In this document: positions 62,028 to 64,000 of the stretch, piece after piece | Numbering within the stretch: position 1 is the stretch's first letter | Layout: each line of letters begins with the position of its first letter | DNA from: Burkholderia sp. SRS-W-2-2016 | Lineage (GTDB): Bacteria > Pseudomonadota > Gammaproteobacteria > Burkholderiales > Burkholderiaceae | DNA length: 64,000 nucleotides | Assembly: GCF_001931485.1 (NCBI RefSeq) | Contig: NZ_MSDV01000026.1 | Location: forward strand, 186,001-250,000 | Direction: 5' to 3' | The notes under the pieces: generated by a model | What the model was told of the DNA's origin: nothing | The model's database searches: none | What the model saw: the letters and a program-made list of their open reading frames with translations, nothing else | Position numbers and translations under genes: made by a program

Positions 62028-62897
62028 ATGGCAGAAATGGTGTTGTCCCAGATCGCCAACGGGCTGGTGCTGGGCTTTCTTTATGTGTTGCTCGCGATCG
62101 GCTTGTCGATCATCTGCGGGCTGCTAGGTATCGTCAACTTCGCGCACGGCGCGTTGTTCGCGCTCGGCGCGTACTTCGCGATCGCGCTGTCGCTGCAGTT
62201 CGGCTGGGCCGCGGTCGTCGTCGCGCCGGTTCTGGTCGCGCTGGTCGGCATGCTGATCGAAGTGGTGTTCATCCGCAGGCTCTACGGCAAGGAGCCGTTG
62301 CTGAGCCTGATCGTGACCTTCGCGCTGTCGCTGCTGCTGACCGCGCTGATGCGTCTGGTGTGGGGCGCAGGCGGCCTGCCGTTCAGCCCGCCCGCCTCGC
62401 TCAGCGGCATCCTTGTGTATGGGCCGCTGCTGATCACCAAGTACCGGCTGTTCGTGCTCGCCGCGACGATCGCGATCCTGCTGGCGCTGTGGTGGTTCAT
62501 GAAGTTCACGCCGTATGGCCGGATTCTGCGTGCCGGTAGCCGCGATCCGGAAATGGTCGGACTCCTTGGCATCAATCTGCCGCGCGTGCTGACCGGTGCG
62601 TTCGGTCTCGGCGCGCTGCTGGCCGGCGCGGCCGGCGTGCTCGCCGCGCCGCTCCTGACCGTCACGCCGAGCATGGCCACCGCCGCGGTAATGCCGGCGT
62701 TCGTGATCGTCACGATCGGCGGGCTCGGCTCGTTCGCCGGTGCGGTGGTTGCCGGTTTGCTGGTCGGCATCGTCACCGCGCTGGCGGTGCAGTTCTTTCC
62801 GGAAAGCTCGTCGGTGGCGATGTACGTATTGATGGCACTCGTTCTGCTCGTGCGTCCGCGCGGGTTGTTCGGCGAACGCTGGGAGCGCTTCGAATGA
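62028..62897 (+). CDS. livH: Branched-chain amino-acid type ABC permease LivH
   Basis: The 289-residue hydrophobic protein has about eight membrane segments. ANGLVLGFLYVLLAIGLSII near the start, GIVNFAHGALFALGAYFAI, and GIVTALAVQFFPESSSVAMY with a C-terminal RPRGLFGERWERFE are the LivH pattern. It pairs with the LivM-like protein next to it; their stop and start codons overlap as ATGA. Confidence 0.93.
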   Translation: MAEMVLSQIANGLVLGFLYVLLAIGLSIICGLLGIVNFAHGALFALGAYFAIALSLQFGWAAVVVAPVLVALVGMLIEVVFIRRLYGKEPLLSLIVTFALSLLLTALMRLVWGAGGLPFSPPASLSGILVYGPLLITKYRLFVLAATIAILLALWWFMKFTPYGRILRAGSRDPEMVGLLGINLPRVLTGAFGLGALLAGAAGVLAAPLLTVTPSMATAAVMPAFVIVTIGGLGSFAGAVVAGLLVGIVTALAVQFFPESSSVAMYVLMALVLLVRPRGLFGERWERFE

Positions 62898-64000
62898 ATC
62901 TCAAACTCTTGACCCGGCATCCGGTGGCACTCCTGACGATCTGCCTGATCGTCGTGTCGCTCGCGTTAGGTGCGACCGGCACGCCGCTCGAACGCGCGAC
63001 CCAGATCGCGATCTACACGCTGTACGGGATGGGCGTGAACCTGCTGGTCGCGTACACCGGCCTCGTGCCGTTCGGCGCGTCGGTATTCTTCGGCACCTCG
63101 ACGTATCTGGTCGCGATTTCGCTGCAACGATTGATCGGCAACGAGCTCGTCGCGCTGGCCGCGAGCGTCGTCGTCACCGCGGTGATGGCCGCGTTGATCG
63201 GGGCGGTGGTGCTGAAACGGCGCGGCCTCTATTTCTCGTTGCTGACGCTCGCGTGTTCGCAGATCGCGTTCGAAATCGCGTTCAAATGGACCGACGTGAC
63301 CGGCGGCGAAAACGGCCTGCAAAACGTGCCGCGCCCGAGCTTCGCGACCACCACCGGCTTTCACGTGTTCGCGTGCGTGACGGTGATCGCGGTCGCTTAC
63401 GGCTTGTGGCGGCTGGTGCATGCGCCGTTCGGCCGCGCGTTGCAGGCGCTGCGCGACAACGAACAGCGCGCGGCCAGCCTCGGCTACGACACCTATCGGC
63501 TGAAGCTGTTCGCGTTCGTGATCTCGGCCGCGGTGATCGGTTATGCGGGCGGCCTGCTGTGTCTGATGCTGCAAGGCGCGTATGCGAACAATCTGAGCTG
63601 GGAGCACGCGGGCGATAGTCTGCTGATGACCGTGCTCGGCGGCGTCCATCAGTTTCTCGGCCCGCTGTGGGGCGCGATTGCGTTCATCCTGCTCGAAGAC
63701 AAACTGAGCAGTCTGACCGAGCATTGGTGGCTGATCTTCGCGCCGATCATCATCGCGTTCGCGTTCTTCTCGCCCGAAGGCATTCAGGGTCTCGCGCAAC
63801 GGCTGCTGCGCCGGCCGCGCTGGACGCTCGTGCGCGACACGATTCCCGCGCGGCCCGAGGTGATCGCGCCGTATCGCGCGAGCCGCATCGAGATGGATCC
63901 TGATACGCCGGTGCTCAGCGTGCGCGGATTGTCGAAGCAGTTCGGCTCGCTCGTGACCGCCGACAAGATCGACCTCGACGTGTACCCGTACAAGCTGCAC
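62894..64000 (+). CDS. livM: ABC permease LivM fused to a LivG-type ATPase domain (partial, runs off right edge)
   Basis: The frame starts at ATG 62894 and stays open to the window end, 369 codons. Residues 1-300 are a LivM permease: LYGMGVNLLVAYTGLVPFGA, RRGLYFSLLTLACSQIAFEI, FGRALQALRDNEQRAASLGY and SWEHAGDSLLMTVLGG. A linker (RWTLVRDTIPARPEVI) follows, and from about residue 340 an ATPase domain begins: VLSVRGLSKQFGSLVTADKI. The Walker A motif would lie just outside the window. Such permease-ATPase fusions are found in some Burkholderiales importers. It is coupled to livH. Confidence 0.88.
   Translation, partial: MNLKLLTRHPVALLTICLIVVSLALGATGTPLERATQIAIYTLYGMGVNLLVAYTGLVPFGASVFFGTSTYLVAISLQRLIGNELVALAASVVVTAVMAALIGAVVLKRRGLYFSLLTLACSQIAFEIAFKWTDVTGGENGLQNVPRPSFATTTGFHVFACVTVIAVAYGLWRLVHAPFGRALQALRDNEQRAASLGYDTYRLKLFAFVISAAVIGYAGGLLCLMLQGAYANNLSWEHAGDSLLMTVLGGVHQFLGPLWGAIAFILLEDKLSSLTEHWWLIFAPIIIAFAFFSPEGIQGLAQRLLRRPRWTLVRDTIPARPEVIAPYRASRIEMDPDTPVLSVRGLSKQFGSLVTADKIDLDVYPYKLH

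Overview
The window looks like a chromosomal segment of a Burkholderiaceae betaproteobacterium, most like Paraburkholderia, Burkholderia or Caballeronia. It has strongly GC-biased third positions, two trimeric porins of the Burkholderia type, two membrane-bound PQQ glucose dehydrogenases, a type VI secretion (T6SS) locus, and many LysR/IclR-controlled catabolic genes. Genus is inferred from gene families only. No rRNA, tRNA, CRISPR array or transposase was seen.

Region 1 (1-23.3 kb) is a T6SS locus in two divergent arms. The minus arm reads vgrG (tssI), a large predicted peptidoglycan-hydrolase effector, a run of small predicted exported proteins in visibly AT-richer DNA, an unknown membrane protein, tssM, tssF, tssG and tssJ. 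The plus arm reads tssC, tssK, tssL, tssE and a PAAR gene, ending at a clear hairpin terminator. The window holds no tssA, tssB, hcp (tssD) or clpV (tssH), so this locus must borrow those parts or be defective. The exported-protein run (9.1-13.6 kb) looks like an immunity array. One member has a lysozyme-inhibitor (LprI/DUF1311-like) C-terminus split by a 4-bp tandem duplication. Another carries a nearly identical 49-bp copy of part of the neighbouring membrane-protein gene. The left edge holds the start of a CSS-motif (c-di-GMP phosphodiesterase type) gene.

Region 2 (23.3-41.4 kb) is catabolic. It holds an SDR/LysR pair, a muconolactone-isomerase-like protein, an IclR regulator, two SMP-30/gluconolactonase-like lactonases, a DctPQM TRAP transporter, a CadD-like and an MFS transporter, an alpha/beta hydrolase, a succinate-semialdehyde-type dehydrogenase, a 3-hydroxyisobutyrate-dehydrogenase-like protein, an FMN 2-hydroxy-acid oxidase, a porin and a class II aldolase. 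Four copies of a 16-bp motif (GTTTC--ATGTTGAA-) sit upstream of dctP, one lactonase, the hydroxy-acid oxidase, and between porin and aldolase. This suggests one regulon for uptake and oxidation of a hydroxy acid or its lactone.

Region 3 (41.7-54 kb) has two paralogous PQQ glucose dehydrogenases, a 50-residue lipoprotein, two LysR genes divergent from likely targets (an alpha/beta hydrolase; a cupin plus aldo/keto reductase), a GNAT acetyltransferase and a second porin. Region 4 (54-64 kb) is a second IclR-linked catabolic cluster: sugar-phosphate-isomerase-like protein, NIPSNAP protein, ketosteroid-dehydrogenase-like flavoprotein, NAD epimerase, Gfo/Idh oxidoreductase and a Liv-type ABC importer whose second permease is fused to the start of an ATPase domain. 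Two divergent promoter regions carry a TTGAAT-N3-ATTCCA palindrome and the IclR gene carries a related one, defining a second probable regulon.
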